This document shows, one piece after another, positions 1-11,165 of a stretch of DNA of 64,000 nt; the first letter of the stretch is position 1, and each line of letters starts with the position of its first letter. A program made the translations under genes and the position numbers. Origin of the DNA: Calycina herbarum (taxonomy: Eukaryota; Ascomycota; Leotiomycetes; Helotiales; Pezizellaceae); assembly GCA_001414485.1 (NCBI GenBank), contig LLEY01000085.1, forward strand, positions 186,001 to 250,000, read 5' to 3'. The notes under the pieces are model-generated. The model saw nothing but the letters and a program-made list of their open reading frames with translations, searched no databases and had not been told where the DNA came from.

Positions 1-59
1 ATAAGTGAGGGAAAGATATTATAGTTTGGAACAATTATTAAATAATGACGATACTTACA

Positions 60-99
60 GGAAGATTGCGAAGATGAATGATTGATTATGTCTGCCCAT
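60..99 (-). CDS. possible first exon of a gene leaving the left edge
   Basis: Reading the minus strand, an ATG at 99-97 opens a short hydrophobic stretch (MGRHNQSFIFAIF) that runs into a consensus donor GTAAGT at 59-54. It could be the first exon, perhaps a signal peptide start, of a gene whose body lies left of the window. Only about 13 codons are visible and no homology can be judged, so this is a weak call. Confidence 0.2.
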
Positions 100-559
100 C
101 CTCTGCCACTTGGACTTGGTCAGGTTAGTCTGGTTCTCTCAGACTTTCGAGAATGAATAAATCAAATGACAAGACTTACAAGAATCAATCAACAGTGAAC
201 TATCTGTTATGCTAATTATCTCATGTTATTTTGTCAAGTTGTTTGGTAGGTTGTCTCTGACCCCTGAGAATAATTGTATTAATTTGCTGGTTTAATATGC
301 AGTATCAGCACCGTATCAATTAGATGGTTCGTGGATCATAGAGGGGTTTATGGTTCAGGAGTAATTCCATTGAAAGGTAGGTTGAACCTCGGAATCGGAT
401 CTGGCATCGGCCCGAATGCTTGAGTACCCGCAACCCCGTTTTCACTTCGTGGAAGTGTTACCCACCACCACCAATCGCTAAATGTCACGAACTCGCGGTT
501 GTATCAAGCTGAAAAGCTGGGAAAGAAGGGAAGTTCTATTGTGAAGGATCTCTCTATTG
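100..559. other. intergenic, no gene seen
   Basis: Normal-composition spacer between the left edge and the 3' end of the BTB gene. I see no convincing coding frame, RNA gene or repeat. Confidence 0.5.
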
Positions 560-1496
560 TCACATGTAGCTACGCCGGTACTCTGGTAGTAGCCATTCTC
601 GGTACCATTCTTGTCGGTCCTCTGAAGAAATCTTTTTAGCATCCTTATCATCCTCATTAGGTCGGTTCGCCCACTCGTGGTTACTAAATGCGTCACTCCC
701 GTTCTTGTAATGGATCTCACACCAAATTATCTCGCAACTCTCCATATCCTTCTCAAGGTGCGCGTGGAAACTTGCAAGTGCCTCTCGATTGAAGTCGGAA
801 GAACAACCCACAAAGAATTTAGCCATCTCCATCCATTTATTGTGACAAAGACCCTCGACCGCCATATCAACCAAAAATTTCCGAATTGGAGAGTCCTCCG
901 ATGTATTTTCCCACACAAATGCAATGCTTTCGGGTTGAAACTCGAAGGCGCGGTAATTGAGAGTTACAATGTCGTCTTGGATGTATTCGAAGAAAGGCTG
1001 AAGCAGGAACTTCTCCGAGAAGATCCAAAGTTTCAGGATCCTTTTCTCGAACTCTAAGAAAGCCTTGGTTCCGATCCCTCCCTCCTTTTCCTCACTCAAT
1101 GGGTCCCGTCTGCAGAAGTCGGGCGGATCGAAGATGTTGTTTATGGTGTGAGAGTATAACCAGTTGATGAATAGTCCGAAACTTTCTGGGGACTCCTCTG
1201 GTAGCTCCATCTCCTTCTCACTTGCTTCTCGGAAGCCACCGCGAAAGGCGGCGTGGAAAAAGTCGGATGTCTCGCACAAGAGAGCTTCGTTGATGAGGAA
1301 GGCTTTTCGTTCGGGGCCGACGATGATCTTGACCTGGCTGGCATTTTCGATCGACATGTAACTGTTCGGGGACCTGGTTAGCGAGATAGTTGCTTGCGGC
1401 GAGAAGATCGATGACTTACTCCGCGAAGGATCGTTTGGTCTTCTCGGCGGGAGGTCGCCTATTCGAATTTGTAGTTGATGGTTGAGGTTCCGCCAT
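560..1496 (-). CDS. BTB/POZ domain protein
   Basis: Two-exon model of 292 residues. Exon 1 is 1496-1420 (starts MAEPQPSTTNSN), the intron is 1419-1362 (58 nt; donor GTAAGT, branch-like GCTAAC, acceptor CAG) and exon 2 is 1361-560. The join keeps frame (phase 2) and leads into a BTB-like fold at about residues 33-100: VKIIVGPERKAF, then LLCETSDFFHAAFRGGF, then an acidic ELPEESPESFGLFINWLYS stretch. That order (property strand, SxFF...F, LPED-like, F..fl.wlY) is typical of fungal BTB proteins, which mediate dimerisation or bind cullin-3. The rest is helical and unassigned. An unspliced frame opens further upstream (to 1588), and a start at the internal Met at 1357 is also possible. I prefer the spliced start because of the strong splice signals. 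No partner or substrate can be named. Confidence 0.8.
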
Positions 1497-3440
1497 GGTT
1501 TGCGAAACAGTAGTCCCCTCGCTGGGTGACACCATAGAGTATAGCACTGGAGTTGGGGGGTGGATGTGTGTTGTGCAGTGCAGTGCACTCCTCAGGTTCA
1601 AAAAGTGAGGAGGTCCAAGATTGCTGAGGTGAAGAGCTGGCTAGTGGTCGCTTAAATCCGATTTGATGTCCGAAAACGCGCCTTGTAAGAGAGCGTGTGC
1701 CTTTTTACTAGTGATTTGCTATGTTTGGCACGTTTCAGCTATCAATAAGTAAACAGATTAATCATGATAGCCATTTGAATTTCATACATGTCCCTAGCTT
1801 GGCTTGAAGCAAAATTTTTATAAACAATTCTCAACAACCAAATAGGTTCCATGAGTTATCAATTTTGATCTTGCGTACAAAAAATACTTACAGCATAGAA
1901 AGCAAACGATGGTTATCGTGATTGAAGTATTGCTATAAAGCATTACAATAAATTGAGATTGCTGGTTTGTATGGAAATTCTATTAATGTACAAAGACTAC
2001 CTACCCCTTTGATTTATCTCGCCCCATGGCTCAATTCTTGTAAGCTCATAGCATTGATGTCCTGGTGCCTTAACTTGGGGGACTTTTATAAAAATCAAGG
2101 CGGACTTCAATTAAAGACCCTGGTATTTCCTACCTTGTCAGATTTACGATGACAAAGTTTGTAAGGGTAGCTATAAAGGAGTAAAAGCCAGCACATAATC
2201 TTAGCTGGCTTGAATTCACCGAAATGGCAATTATTTGCTATTTGTTGTAGAGTTTTGTAACAATGACAGGTAACGCTGTCGTTGCGAGTCTTTGTATCTA
2301 AACTGTTGCAATGCTACACTTCAGAGGGCAAGAGTAAAAGACTTGAATTCCATGCATTGCTCTACAAGAGCAGAAGGCATATTATATATACAACTTTGCA
2401 GTAGCAATTGCCGCATCTATTTACCGAAAAACTCTTCCTCGGCATGCCCGACGGGCATACCGATATCTCCTTAAGTGGCTTGTTATAACAGATATCACCG
2501 TACCTATCAACATAAACTAAACGATGTATTTAAAGGTCCATTATCCTGATGATGAAGGTACAGTCTTCTTGTAGCATATAGAATAAAACTTGACGTCAAA
2601 TGGATTAACAGTTTAGGGGTGCTGTTTCCATATTCTTGAGACTTGTAAGTAAGTGGTTTGGTCACTACTCCCTTTCACTGCTCTCCTTCATCCAGTGGAC
2701 TGAAAATGGATGTTTACATTTGAAAATCGTTACGTTAGTGAACATTGTCTGCGCATCATACGTCTTTTTCAACTCCATTGAAAGCTAGAACTCTTGGTAA
2801 CTATCGAGTAGAAGATCAGAAATGAGCAAAACATCCTACAGTGTCCATTTGTTTGACATCTATTAGCCCATTTGTATTTTTTTCTTTCTCTTTCTTTTTC
2901 GAATTACAGACTTACGCTGGACTCTCTTTCAGCCTTTGATCCCTTTTCACTGCGTGACAATTAAAGTTGAAGTTCCACATGTTTATATCTGTCTCCAGAC
3001 ATGCAACATTATCTAGTGAATACACTTGAGATAAGGTGGCGCTAGCACATGATGTTAGTTGAAGACCTTTATACATGCTCCCCCGCTTCAAACCTCTCAC
3101 TCCTTGACTACGACCCAGCTCGTGATCCAGCTCTGAATACACCCCAGAAAACAGAATTCCCAAGGTTCTGATCCCATCCACTTGATTCTTCTTTCCACCA
3201 TCGGTCGTGCTTGTAAGCAAGATTCAATCAAACACCTCCTCCTCCTCGATCGCAACGGGAGTCTTCAACATCGAATTCACTTCATTCCCGGAGTTCCCAA
3301 AGACTTCGATCCATAAAAACTTTACGAGTCATCTTTCTTTCCAAGATTCCTGCTCGCGGCTATCAACAAAGATAATACTCGAGAGAGAATCAAAACACCA
3401 TCAACACCGAAAACCGGAAACCCACAATCCAATATTCACG
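1497..3440. other. intergenic region between divergent genes
   Basis: About 1.9 kb separate the minus-strand BTB gene and the plus-strand polyQ gene, so it should hold both promoters. It is AT-rich without RIP bias. A perfect 7-bp inverted repeat (ATGCCCG / CGGGCAT around one base) lies at 2444-2458. The last 200 bases before 3441 are C/T-rich with scattered CTCC, typical of a fungal 5' leader. Frames up to 102 codons occur but look random. Confidence 0.5.
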
Positions 3441-3471
3441 ATGTGCTTCGGCAGCGAGCCCCCTCCTGAAG

Positions 3472-3503
<32 letters not shown>

Positions 3504-4674
3504 AGTCAACTCCGAGTTCCCAAAGTCGACGAGCGACCTTTCCGAATTTTTAGCCCTGGCAGTGAGAAATGGTCCCCCAAGCACAATGCAGAGACGGGTC
3601 TCACAACTTTGAAATGTGTAAGCGAAGGTGAATTCGCCAAGGACCAGCTTTTGCTCCAGATTTGTGCAAGGGAACAGGGTGGAGGAAACACCGGAAGGCC
3701 TGTTTTTAGCTCCACAGGCGTATACTTTGCGCGCAATTCCCCGTACAACAAATCCTATGCTGACGCCATCACTGCTAAGTTTTGCATGGTCAAGACAATT
3801 TTAGCTGTCGTTCAGGATCTTGTTAAGGAGAAAACAAAACCAATCACCGCAGTACCTCTTCAACAAGTTGTCATTCAGATTGACGGGGCCGCTACCTATG
3901 ATCTCCTCACAAAGGATGTTTGGAATTGGAGAACCTTCGCACAGAACGCTTTCACTCGCGATGTGGGCACTGTTCACAACAAACTTCTGGAAGCAAAAAA
4001 TCAAAATAATCTGATCATCAAATTTCAAACAGTAAATCCAAACAACATGCCAGGGGCCGGCAGACTAGCAGAGATAGCCATCAAGAACCCGAAAACATAT
4101 GCTCCTAAGAGTAACCCTCAGCAAGCTCGTGGTAATCCCAATCAAGGTTCCTCCCCCAAGGTCCCGGCAACACCTGCTGCTCCTCCATCACATTCCAACA
4201 AGGCCTGGTATTATGTGAAGGACTACAAAAATACTGACCCGGAGGTTATGAAAAATATAGACAAAGTTCTTCTCCGCTTGGAATATCCTATTGGCAAAGA
4301 GAACGAATGGTGCAAGAGTATCATATCTTTTGTTTTCTTTCGGGATCTTTCTCAAGTTAAGGATGTCAGTAGTCTGCATTTCAGTTTTATTTCAAAGTTT
4401 GGACTGGATTACAAAACAATATGCAAAGAAGAGCGAGCGAAGATAATTCTCAGGCTGAGATTTCTTGAGAGAAGTTTGCAACAAAAGCCACCCGAGAACT
4501 TTGCTTTCAAAGGCCATGACGACTTTGTCGATAAACATACTACTATTGCCGAGCTTTCAAAACTACTCGGGAAACTCGAAAAAGGTTAGTCTTCTATTTT
4601 CCCCTGTATTTTCTGAACTGTAGAGTAACATTTGTTTAGATGATTTGGTGAGCATCGGAGATGACCTGTACTGA
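3441..4674 (+). CDS. polyQ protein with degenerate RNase H-like domain
   Basis: Predicted 392 residues. Exon 1 is 3441-4584, the intron is 4585-4639 (55 nt; donor GTTAGT, acceptor TTTAG) and exon 2 is 4640-4674, adding DDLVSIGDDLY. Without splicing the frame stops at 4589. The start (MCFGSEPPPEE) is chosen because the in-frame upstream part is low-complexity leader. Residues 12-21 are ten glutamines from a CAA run. Residues about 85-214 follow the RNase H strand/helix order: GVYFARNSPYNKS, a helix ending ILAVVQDL, strand VVIQIDGA (Asp148), a Trp-rich helix WNWR, and a final GAGRLAEIAIK helix. The catalytic Glu and last Asp positions look replaced, so I infer a non-catalytic relative. Residues 225-260 are a Pro/Ser/Asn linker; the C-terminal 130 residues are helical and unrecognised. 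Function unknown. Confidence 0.72.
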
Positions 4675-5256
4675 TTGTGCAAGCGTTGATTTTTCATACC
4701 AACAAACCCCTTTCATTCTCATTCTTCGACAACTCAAAAAACCTGTCTCTTTTTCTTTCAAGAAACATCATTCGCCCTCATTTGGCACTCTTGTATTCAC
4801 TCACAAACGCCATACTCAATATTTTCCCATTCGGTTAGTACAACCCAGGTACCAAAAGAAAAGCACGGCTATTCAGGCAATCGCCGTTTTCAAATCTCTG
4901 GAGTCAATTGGAATTTTTAAAATCAGGACTCATTGTTTCCAGTTATTATGACATCAGAAATCGAAACAAACGTTAAAAATTATGGATCCCAACCTGCTTA
5001 AGCTTTGCTAAAATTATAATCAATATCAAGAACCAATTAAATTACATCCTATCCCCCAGATTTTCGCACGGAGTTATTTATTACAAAGACACTGGATTGA
5101 CCCGATTCTACTCTTGTCCCATATACTCTCTTACCTTACACTCAACTAGTAATCTCTCTTCTGTAACCTTGCGACTGATCCGATCACTTCTTATCCTTTT
5201 TCCTGACATCTCTCCATCCAAAGCCCCAAAGAACCACTCCACACATTGCAGCCATA
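4675..5256. other. intergenic, left shoulder of transposon island
   Basis: Normal dinucleotide use up to the island edge at 5257. Two short frames (4661-4951 and 5097-5312) have no recognisable features and probably arise by chance. The reverse strand next to 5257 does not continue the MFS transporter that abuts the other end of the island. Confidence 0.45.
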
Positions 5257-5345
5257 TGTTCTATGGTGTTCCGCTGTACGAGAAATTGCTCAATTTCCAT
5301 ATATTTAGATAATAGACTAAGTAATTCCGCGATTATTTTTACTAG
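5257..5345 (+). repeat. left terminal inverted repeat of outer element
   Basis: Starts TGTTCTATGGTGTTCCGC and matches the reverse complement of 43715-43630. The outer part is strongly conserved; the inner part is loose, with a shared CCGCGATT. Confidence 0.65.
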
Positions 5346-5420
5346 TCTATTTGGTGAATTAGACTAAGAAAAATGTAGTAAATTTGAACTCCTAAATATA
5401 AAAATGAAGCTATTCCTAGC

Positions 5421-6056
5421 TTACTTTTTCGGCTTATAACCAGCCCCTGGTCTTGCCCTACCTCTACCCCCCTTTTTACCCCCCTTTTAAGCTAGCTTCT
5501 TTTAAGGAGGTGTACGTGCTATCTTCTTTACTCTCTTTACTCTAGCTACTTCTTCTGACTCTTTAGCCTTTCTATTACTTATAATTACTTTAATAAGCTT
5601 ATTATTACTTATTCTTACCCTCTTTCGCTTATACTCTACTCTTTATATCCTAGAGAGTGCTCTACGCCTATTAGTCAGTTGCTACGCTATACCTAGTTTA
5701 ACCTTAGACTGCTTTTATATATTAGATCTTATTAAGAGAGGTATATACTAGAGAGATTAGAGATTTTCCCTATTAAGCTTATAGTATTAATATCTTCTAC
5801 TTAAAAGTCTGTACTTATATATTAATTAGTAGCTACTAGGATAATAATTATTAACTTAGTAGAATATATAAGTTAGTTTAGTCTTTAGCCGAAGTTATAA
5901 AGAGATAAGAAGTATAACTATAGCTACTTTTATAAAAACTTCAGCTGCTTTAAAAGTGTTTTTTACTAGTATTCTCTCTCTTACTTACTTATTCTTTATA
6001 GAAACCTGTTTCTCTATCTTAGAAAGTATTAGAGCTTTAGTCTTTAGAGCTATATC
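5421..6056 (-). pseudogene. C-terminal part of integrase-like transposase
   Basis: Minus-strand frame carrying the end of the outer element's protein. Visible are a Lys/Glu-rich helical stretch (KIEKQVSIKNK near 6015) and, after RIP stops and gaps, a basic tail rich in Gly, Arg and Lys (GRGRARPGAGYKPKK) that ends at a TAA at 5423-5421. The tail escaped RIP better than the rest. The gag-only LTR element at 6057 separates this part from the integrase core at 8802-9986. Reading is by eye across several stops, so exact frame joins are uncertain. Confidence 0.45.
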
Positions 6057-6391
6057 TATAATAGCTAGCTATTAATAGAATTACTAAGCTATCGAAACAG
6101 CTAAGAATACGTGCCGAGTATAGTATAGTATAGATAGTTATAGAACAGTAGATACCGAGCGTATAGAATAGGATTATAGTATAGTTTTAGTTTTAAGATT
6201 ATTAGAGCCGGATTAGTATAGACTTTTATTATTATCCGGCTCTCTTATATATAGATACCCTTGTACTCGTAGCTAGAAAGGACTAATTTAGTCTTTTTCT
6301 TTGTATTAAAGCCTAGTATTCGAGTATATTATTCTATCGAACACACTTCTATATACCTCTTTTGTAGTAGTATCCGTTTCTTACTATTATA
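6057..6391 (+). repeat. 5' LTR of gag-only element
   Basis: 335 bp. It contains a 9-bp inverted repeat (AGAGCCGGA at 6204-6212, TCCGGCTCT at 6235-6243). In the 3' LTR both arms have changed together to AGAGCTAGA / TCTAGCTCT, so pairing is kept. Confidence 0.85.
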
Positions 6392-7149
6392 TTAAAAGAC
6401 TAAATTCGACTCCGCTAAGGACGGCCTATTATAATATCTTACTTAAGTATACTAGCGTACCTGCTTCGAATTCGATTTAGCCTAGATTCGGATTAGTATA
6501 TCGATAACCTTAAATAGCTAAGTAATTAGAGACTACCTAGATAGCTAGTAATACTAGAGTTTAGTATCTAAATAGTTAGCTAGTAAAATCGTAGGTAGTT
6601 CCTACGTCGAGTAGAGTAGACTATACTAAGTACTTCTTAGACTTCTAATAACCCTCTCTATATAGGGATTACTATATAAGATATAGATATTCGACGATAT
6701 ATAGTTACCTAGAAGGCTTCTAAATCTACCTCTTAACCTCTCTCTTTTTTCGAATCGATATATAATATATTAAATTCTAATACTCCGCTTCTTAAAAGCG
6801 TTAAGTAATAACCTTCTAAGAATAGTAGACCCTCTTCTAAAAGGTCTATAAACTATACTTATATACTAAAACCTAAGAGGTCTTAGAATAATAATAAAGT
6901 TAAAGATAACTAAGACTTTTCTAATATAGATAAGATATAGAGTATAGTATAAGGCTTAGAAGAAAAACTTTAAGATAATAATAATCGATTTACCTAGTTA
7001 GAAAGAATAATAAGCGAACTCTAACTTACTTCTACGAATCTACTCTAAATCGATTTCGAGCCTCTTTTGCCTCTAAGTACTACGCGAGACCCTTTTCGCT
7101 TAAGAGATACTACTACCTCTAATACCTTCCCTCGATAGTAGACTACCCT

Positions 7150-7960
7150 CCTAGCCTTCGAAGGTACCTCGAATCCTCTCCTACTTTAAACTACTAAAAG
7201 TAAGATTATAGAAAAGATTAAACTCTTAGATAATAGTATATTACCTATATATTGATAATAGAAGATATTAGTACGTAATAGACTTCTAGTAAACGCTGAT
7301 TATTATAATACCGTACTAACTTAAAAGGCTCTTATCTAGAGAATAACTACTAGCTACGCTAGAAACTACCTTAAGCTTAGATACTAGTCTAAGTCGAGTT
7401 ATACTTTCTAAGATTATTAAGATATAATTAAACTTTTAGATTTATACTTTTTTTAACTAGGTATAAAACAGAGGATACTTAGAACGCTTTCTAAGCTTTA
7501 TAGATAGATAACGCTAAAAGTAAAGAAACGTTTACTAACTTTAGAGGTCGCTTTATAAGTATAACTATACTTAGAGAAATACTAGAGTTAGAACAGTTCT
7601 TTTATATATAGGAAAAGATTATACTATAGCTCTGATACTTAGTAGCTCTACTTAAGAGATATTAGAATTATAACTTTGTTAAAATAGTAGTAGATCTTCT
7701 AGCCTTAGATAAGGAAAGACGCTGAAACGCTAAGATATATATAGCTAATATAACTAAGCTAGTTAGTATAACTACTTTAGTTAAAAAGACTACTTTTTAA
7801 TCCTTATCTAGTATAATACTAAACCTCCTACTATCTAAACATAAGTCCTTTTCTACTATTTAAAAGAAAGATAAAACTAAGTTCTTATATAGTACTCTAA
7901 ATTAGTAGGAAAACAAGGTATTAGATAATAATTATTAGTAACAACTTTTAACTAGCTAAT
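7150..7960 (+). pseudogene. gag-like capsid gene remnant
   Basis: Plus-strand frame broken by many TAG/TAA codons that fit Trp and Gln codons after RIP. Segments in order look like an LTR-element gag: a start near SKIIEKIKLLD, a Trp-to-stop rich core with ARNYLKLRY, a helix LSKLYR, then LEVAL and a basic tail near 7720. The following 500 bases have no clear zinc knuckle. The reading is a family-level judgement, without alignment. Confidence 0.5.
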
Positions 7961-8466
7961 ACCTCTCTAACTCTCTACTTTAGTAAGAAGTTCTTACTTT
8001 CTTTTACCTTCTAGCTAGATTCTAGAAGTCTAATTTAAATTAGATATAAATCAGTTATAAATCGAATACGAATTAAAGAAGTACGCTATCTATTAAGATA
8101 AAAGATAAGAATAAGTAACTTCTTAGCTAAGTTATTACTATCTTCTATAATATCGACTTCTGAATTCCGACTTTTCTATCTCTAACTCCTATCTAAATCT
8201 CCTCTAATATAGATAATTAAGAGATTAGACTATATACTCTTTTAGTAAATAATTTACTTATAATAGAAAATATCTAATATAGATAACATTTATAAACAAG
8301 GCTGGCTACGACTCGTATTCTACCTTTCGCTAAATACCTCGCTTAATAAACTATATTCTATATAATAATCCTTTTACTACTAATACTACTGTCTATAGAT
8401 ACTGTCTACCGATACTATACTAATAATACAAAGACTCGAGAACGAGTCTTTTTTAAGAGAGAGAGA

Positions 8467-8801
8467 TATAATAGCTAGCTATTAATAGAATTACCGAGCT
8501 ATTAGAATAGCTAAGAATACGTGTCGAGTATAGTATAGTATAGATAGTTATAGAACAGTAGATACCGAGTATATAGAATAGGATTATAATATAGTTTTAG
8601 TTTCGAGATTATTAGAGCTAGATCGGTATAGACTTTTATTATTATCTAGCTCTCTTATATATAGATACCCTTGTACTCGTAGCTAGAAAGGACTAATTTA
8701 GTCTTTTCCTTCGTATTAGAGCCTAGTATTCAGGTATGTTATTCTATCGAACGTACTTCTATATACCTCTTTTATAATAGTATCCGTTTCGTACTATTAT
8801 A
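8467..8801 (+). repeat. 3' LTR of gag-only element
   Basis: Same length as the 5' LTR. Most differences are C/T or G/A transitions as expected from RIP. A 9-bp hairpin (8430-8438 with 8443-8451, loop AGAA, followed by a T-run) stands just upstream next to the polypurine tract. Confidence 0.85.
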
Positions 8802-9986
8802 ATATTAGTATCTAATACTTCTTCTTCTTTAGACCTATTAAGAAGTTAGTAAAAGAGAGGTAAAAAGAGAGATAAGATATATATATATAGACTAAGCACT
8901 AGAAAGCTAGTAAGGCTTTCTACTAAACTAGGCCTTAAAGAGAGTAACGTAAGCTAGGAGTATAGTAGTAGATATAAGGTTAATAACTTCTTAAAGTTCT
9001 AGAAGTAGTAAAACCTACTCCTAGAAGCTACTAGCTTAGTTTATATAGAACGTAGAGAGACGAGCTTTAAATATACTATTTATCTTCTTTATACTTCTCT
9101 AGGTTTAAGAGTAATAGATACGGCTGTGAATCTACGTAATAGATAGATTTCATAACTTATATAGTATTATAAGCTCTCTTTTAAACTTAGTACTATTGTT
9201 ATAATAGAATTTATAAGAGGAACCGTTGTTTAAGATCTAGTAAGCTATAAAATAATTAGTTTTTATTAAGTTAAAGTAAGATAAGAATATACTAATAGCC
9301 TTAGTAATAGTCTTACTCTTCTTATTCTTTAAAGTATATAGCTATATATATCTTAAGAAGTAATCTTTAATCTAGAGGATCTACTTAAAGCTTTATAATT
9401 CGTTATATCTAGAGAAGAAGAGTAGATTAGGTTAAGAAGTAAAGTCTATAAGATCTATATAGACTCTATTAAAGCAACGGTATAAGATAATTAGCTAGAT
9501 AATAGTCGGTTTATAGAAAGCTCTTATAAGAGCGTAGTATATATATCTCTTAAAAATAAACTCTACGTCTTTTTATAAGATCTTATAATATAACTTAGTA
9601 TAGTATATATAAGTCTTATTTATATCTAAGTTTATTAGTTAATTAAATAAGAATAAGTAGAGTTAGATACTTACTAGTATACTTTAGTCTACGATATACT
9701 CTAGTAATAAGATTAAAGACGTTATAGGTATAAACTATATATCTCTTTAGATAATCTATTCTATAAACCGATTTAGGTTAATAATATACTTAGTTATTAT
9801 TAAGTATATACTTTTTAAAAGCTTTATACTTTACTATAGATTACTTTACTCTTTCTACTATCGGGAGACCTTAAGAGACTACTTACTTTAGGTTTTATAG
9901 CTAATTATAGTACTTAAATCGCTTATAAGAAGTAAGATATCTCTTATTAGAAGAGGCTTTAAAGTAGTTATTAAATTCCTACTTAG
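8802..9986 (-). pseudogene. retroviral-type integrase core of the outer element
   Basis: Read on the minus strand, about 9560-9040 shows an integrase (DDE, RNase H-fold) layout: NRVYIDLIDFT (first Asp), then SFK*IL*IKDYF and RYI*LYTLKNKKSK, then a strand leading to NNGSSYKF (second Asp altered), and finally a HSR.Y.S.T.RSI.KI segment (Glu region). The SRRYHSQTQ-like motif is the type seen in gypsy and Ginger integrases. Upstream (9986-9600) continues in frame from 43142, the far side of element M1, which supports one interrupted gene. Stops fall at RIP-type codons. It is dead in this copy. Confidence 0.55.
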
Positions 9987-10458
9987 TATAACGAAACCAG
10001 TATCTAACTTATAAAGGTATCGAGTTCGACGGTTAATATATAAGTAAAGAAGACAACTATCGTATAGTGTTTACTTAGAGATAAACTCGTTACTTATATT
10101 AAAGATATTAAATCAAAGTAATAAGATTAATAACTAAAGTTAAGTACGAAGCTTCTATCTAATAGCAGACGTGCTAGTCTTATATAGAACCTTCGTTCTC
10201 TAAGTATATCGTCTATATCGCTTATATCGCTTATATCGCTTATATCGCTCGTAATTAAGACGATATAAGCGATGTAGGTAACTACGTTATATAACCGTAT
10301 ATAACTTCTAATAGTCTTATAATAGTAAGATTCTAAAACTCTTAAATGTCTTTTATATTACTAATTCTCTCTTATATTACCTTCTATTCCTTAGATATTA
10401 TATCTTATCTTATTAGAGCGCTGTCTAGACTACTTACTATATTCTATGATTTATAACA
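9987..10458 (-). repeat. M1 3' LTR
   Basis: 472 bp. On the minus strand it starts TGTTATAAATC and ends GTTTCGTTATA. Its U3 holds five 9-bp repeats TATATCGYY at 10205-10249, the RIP-altered form of the GCGAGCGAC repeats in P3. The TATA region (TTCTATATAAGAC in this orientation) sits near 10180. Confidence 0.85.
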
Positions 10459-10639
10459 CTATCCTCTTCTTAGACTAGCGTGTCTCTACGCTTAAGTATA
10501 ACCTAAGAAAATATTATTAGAAGGTAGATAGCCTTCTCTTCCTTCTATTATATCGTTAATACCTATTTATAAAGATAGACTTAAATAATATAGAATTCTA
10601 AACGCTCTCTAAATTAAACGATTAGGACGCGAAATAATT

Positions 10640-11165
10640 CTCTATACTTGATATACTTAAGTAAAGACCGGCTGTCGCTGCGTTAGTATTACTAGTAGTT
10701 CTAAGTACTCTAAATATACTAGGAAGAGTAAGCTTTATAACGTCGAAGAACAAAACCGAATACTCTTAACCTTTAAGTAGGAATCTCTTAATACTTAGAA
10801 GTAGTAATTATAATAGAAGGAGGAGACTGCTTATAAGGTTTAGAAAGAAGCTATATAGAAGATTCTCTAACTATAGAAATAATAACGCTTCCTTACTAAG
10901 TAAGAGTAGGAGATACTATATCGTAGTCTCTTAAACCTATAAGAGCTTAATAAAGTAGAAGAGAGAGAGAAAGAAAAGAAAGAAGAAGAAGAGAGAGAGT
11001 AGAGAGAGGTAGAGGTTCTCTATCTAGTAGCTCTATCTACTTCTACTAATCCCGTTCCTAAGCTAGGCCTTAACCTAGCTTTCTTAGAAGCCTTCTCTTC
11101 TAACTACGAGATATAGATAAACCTAGGTTTTACTAGTAGAATTCCTAAAGTTCTACTAGGTACTA
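10640..11165 (+). pseudogene. antisense Cys-cluster/coiled-coil gene in M1
   Basis: Plus-strand frame opposite to M1's gag-pol, between chromodomain and 3' LTR. In order: SSSKYSKYTRKSKLYN near 10700 (Cys codons of a CxxC-x6-C cluster turned to Tyr by RIP), a Gln/Trp-to-stop rich helix, a Glu/Lys-rich coiled coil (VEEREKEKKEEEERE near 10950-11000), and a C-terminal block PKLGLNLAFLEAFSSNYE near 11070-11110. The same order appears in M2 and P3. Function unknown. Confidence 0.55.

Larger units (their letters stand above)
6057..8801 (+). mobile_element. gag-only (non-autonomous) LTR retrotransposon
   Basis: Two 335-bp direct repeats, 6057-6391 and 8467-8801, bound a 2075-bp interior. Each repeat starts TATAATAG and ends CTATTATA, which read as TGTAATAG...CTATTACA before RIP. 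The flanks ATATC (6052-6056) and ATATT (8802-8806) match at four of five bases, consistent with a target duplication. A polypurine run (AAGAGAGAGAGA, 8455-8466) lies just before the 3' LTR, as expected for plus-strand priming. The interior has a gag-like frame but no protease, reverse transcriptase or integrase, so it must depend on enzymes in trans. No obvious tRNA primer site follows the 5' LTR. Confidence 0.8.

Noticed and set aside
2912..3220. 102-codon minus-strand frame
   Set aside because: No family features, no splice context, and it lies in the likely promoter/leader of the polyQ gene.
10205..10249. Short regular repeats resembling a CRISPR-like array
   Set aside because: 9-bp units with no spacers inside an LTR; a tandem repeat in a eukaryotic element.
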